Source of the DNA: Acidobacteriota bacterium
GTDB taxonomy: Bacteria > Acidobacteriota > Blastocatellia > Pyrinomonadales > Pyrinomonadaceae
NCBI GenBank assembly: GCA_023391155.1
Contig: JAEWBM010000033.1
Location: forward strand, 1-20,425
DNA length: 20,425 bases
Reading direction: 5' to 3'
The notes under the pieces were generated by a model, which saw only the letters and a program-made list of their open reading frames with translations, was not told where the DNA came from and made no database searches. Positions within the stretch are counted from its first letter, which is position 1, and every line of letters begins with the position of its first letter. Below are positions 20,188 to 20,425 of this stretch, one piece after another. Made by a program: the position numbers and the translations under genes.

Positions 20188-20425
20188 ATGTCGTCATCCG
20201 AATCTGAAATACCGGATCCCGTCAAGCGCCTGTCGCTGCTCGACCGCTATTTAACCCTCTGGATCTTTGCGGCGATGGCTCTGGGCGTTGCCCTCGGCTA
20301 TCTAGTGCCCGGAACCGCCGATTTCATTAGCGGCGTTCAGGTCGGCACGACAAACATTCCGATCGCCATCGGACTCATCCTGATGATGTATCCGCCGCTC
20401 GCGCGGGTAAAGTACGAAGAGATGC
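20188..20425 (+). CDS. acr3: ACR3-family arsenite efflux transporter, 3' truncated by window
   Basis: The first 79 residues are present. After a short cytosolic lead (SSSESEIPDPVKRLSLLD) come RYLTLWIFAAMALGVALGYL, an ACR3 first helix, and VGTTNIPIAIGLILMMYPPLARVKYEE, which is the highly conserved second segment of ACR3 (Bile acid:Na+ symporter superfamily). The full protein should have ten helices and a catalytic Cys in helix 4 beyond the window. It is an inner-membrane As(III)/H+ antiporter. The ATG at 20188 is 60 nt after the possible microprotein, with no clear ribosome site seen. Confidence 0.93.
   Translation, partial: MSSSESEIPDPVKRLSLLDRYLTLWIFAAMALGVALGYLVPGTADFISGVQVGTTNIPIAIGLILMMYPPLARVKYEEM

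Noticed and set aside
1..20425. Insertion sequences, CRISPR arrays, tRNA or rRNA genes, prophage
   Set aside because: No transposase or phage-like products, no regularly spaced repeats and no RNA gene signatures were seen by eye.

Overview
The window is about 20.4 kb of compact bacterial chromosome, GC-rich and without mobile elements, CRISPR arrays, or tRNA or rRNA genes that I can see. It most resembles an Acidobacteriota genome, probably Blastocatellia or Pyrinomonadaceae-like. That placement is inference from gene content: a VWFA-related protein of the type named for Acidobacteria, an OmpA-like protein with a beta-rich N-terminal module, a divergent receiver fused to an RsbW-like ATPase, a Cys-motif membrane protein with a Pro/Thr tail, and a CtaA-type haem A synthase.

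Layout. (1) 1-2177, plus strand: the 3' end of a P2A-type (calcium-like) cation ATPase, a two-CBS protein and a CaCA-family Na+/Ca2+ antiporter, so probably a divalent-cation handling group. (2) 2262-8701, plus strand: the E1-alpha, E1-beta and E2 subunits of a branched-chain 2-oxoacid or pyruvate dehydrogenase complex. Between E1-alpha and E1-beta lie nhaA (Na+/H+ antiporter) and a small PH-like protein. Between E1-beta and E2 lie a DUF4242 protein and a two-TM protein with a PH-like tail. E2 has its own apparent promoter and a strong terminator. (3) 8702-11335: a long regulatory intergenic region with a sigma-54-like element and two 6-5-6 inverted repeats, then an OmpA-family envelope protein and a secreted VWA protein, each followed by a hairpin terminator. 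(4) 11322-14440, minus strand: receiver/HATPase regulator, glutamine-dependent NAD+ synthetase, and a Cys-motif single-TM protein. (5) 14525-17197: DUF374 acyltransferase (plus), ctaA (minus, with stop codons overlapping as CTAG), then tlyA and a DUF5522 protein (plus).

(6) 17167 to the window end is an arsenic-type resistance cluster and the most interesting region. A divergent arsR is followed by a plus-strand operon of an ArsI/CadI vicinal-oxygen-chelate protein with a Cys-rich tail, a gamma-family PLP sulfur-amino-acid enzyme, an unassigned His/Glu-rich four-TM protein, a possible 50-aa Cys-rich microprotein, and the start of an ACR3 arsenite effluxer. The operon has a near-consensus sigma-70 promoter (TTGACA-N17-TATATT) whose -10 overlaps a 34-bp near-perfect palindrome. 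The left end of that palindrome (ATATATTCGC) recurs just upstream of acr3, and its 8-bp core lies at the arsR start.

Working model (inference): ArsR represses the operon until trivalent arsenic binds. ArsI cleaves methylarsenite, or binds metal if it is a CadI, and ACR3 exports arsenite. The PLP enzyme, the membrane protein and the microprotein would be uncharacterised accessory functions, perhaps concerned with thiol supply or metalloid handling. All calls come from reading the sequence by eye; no database search was run.
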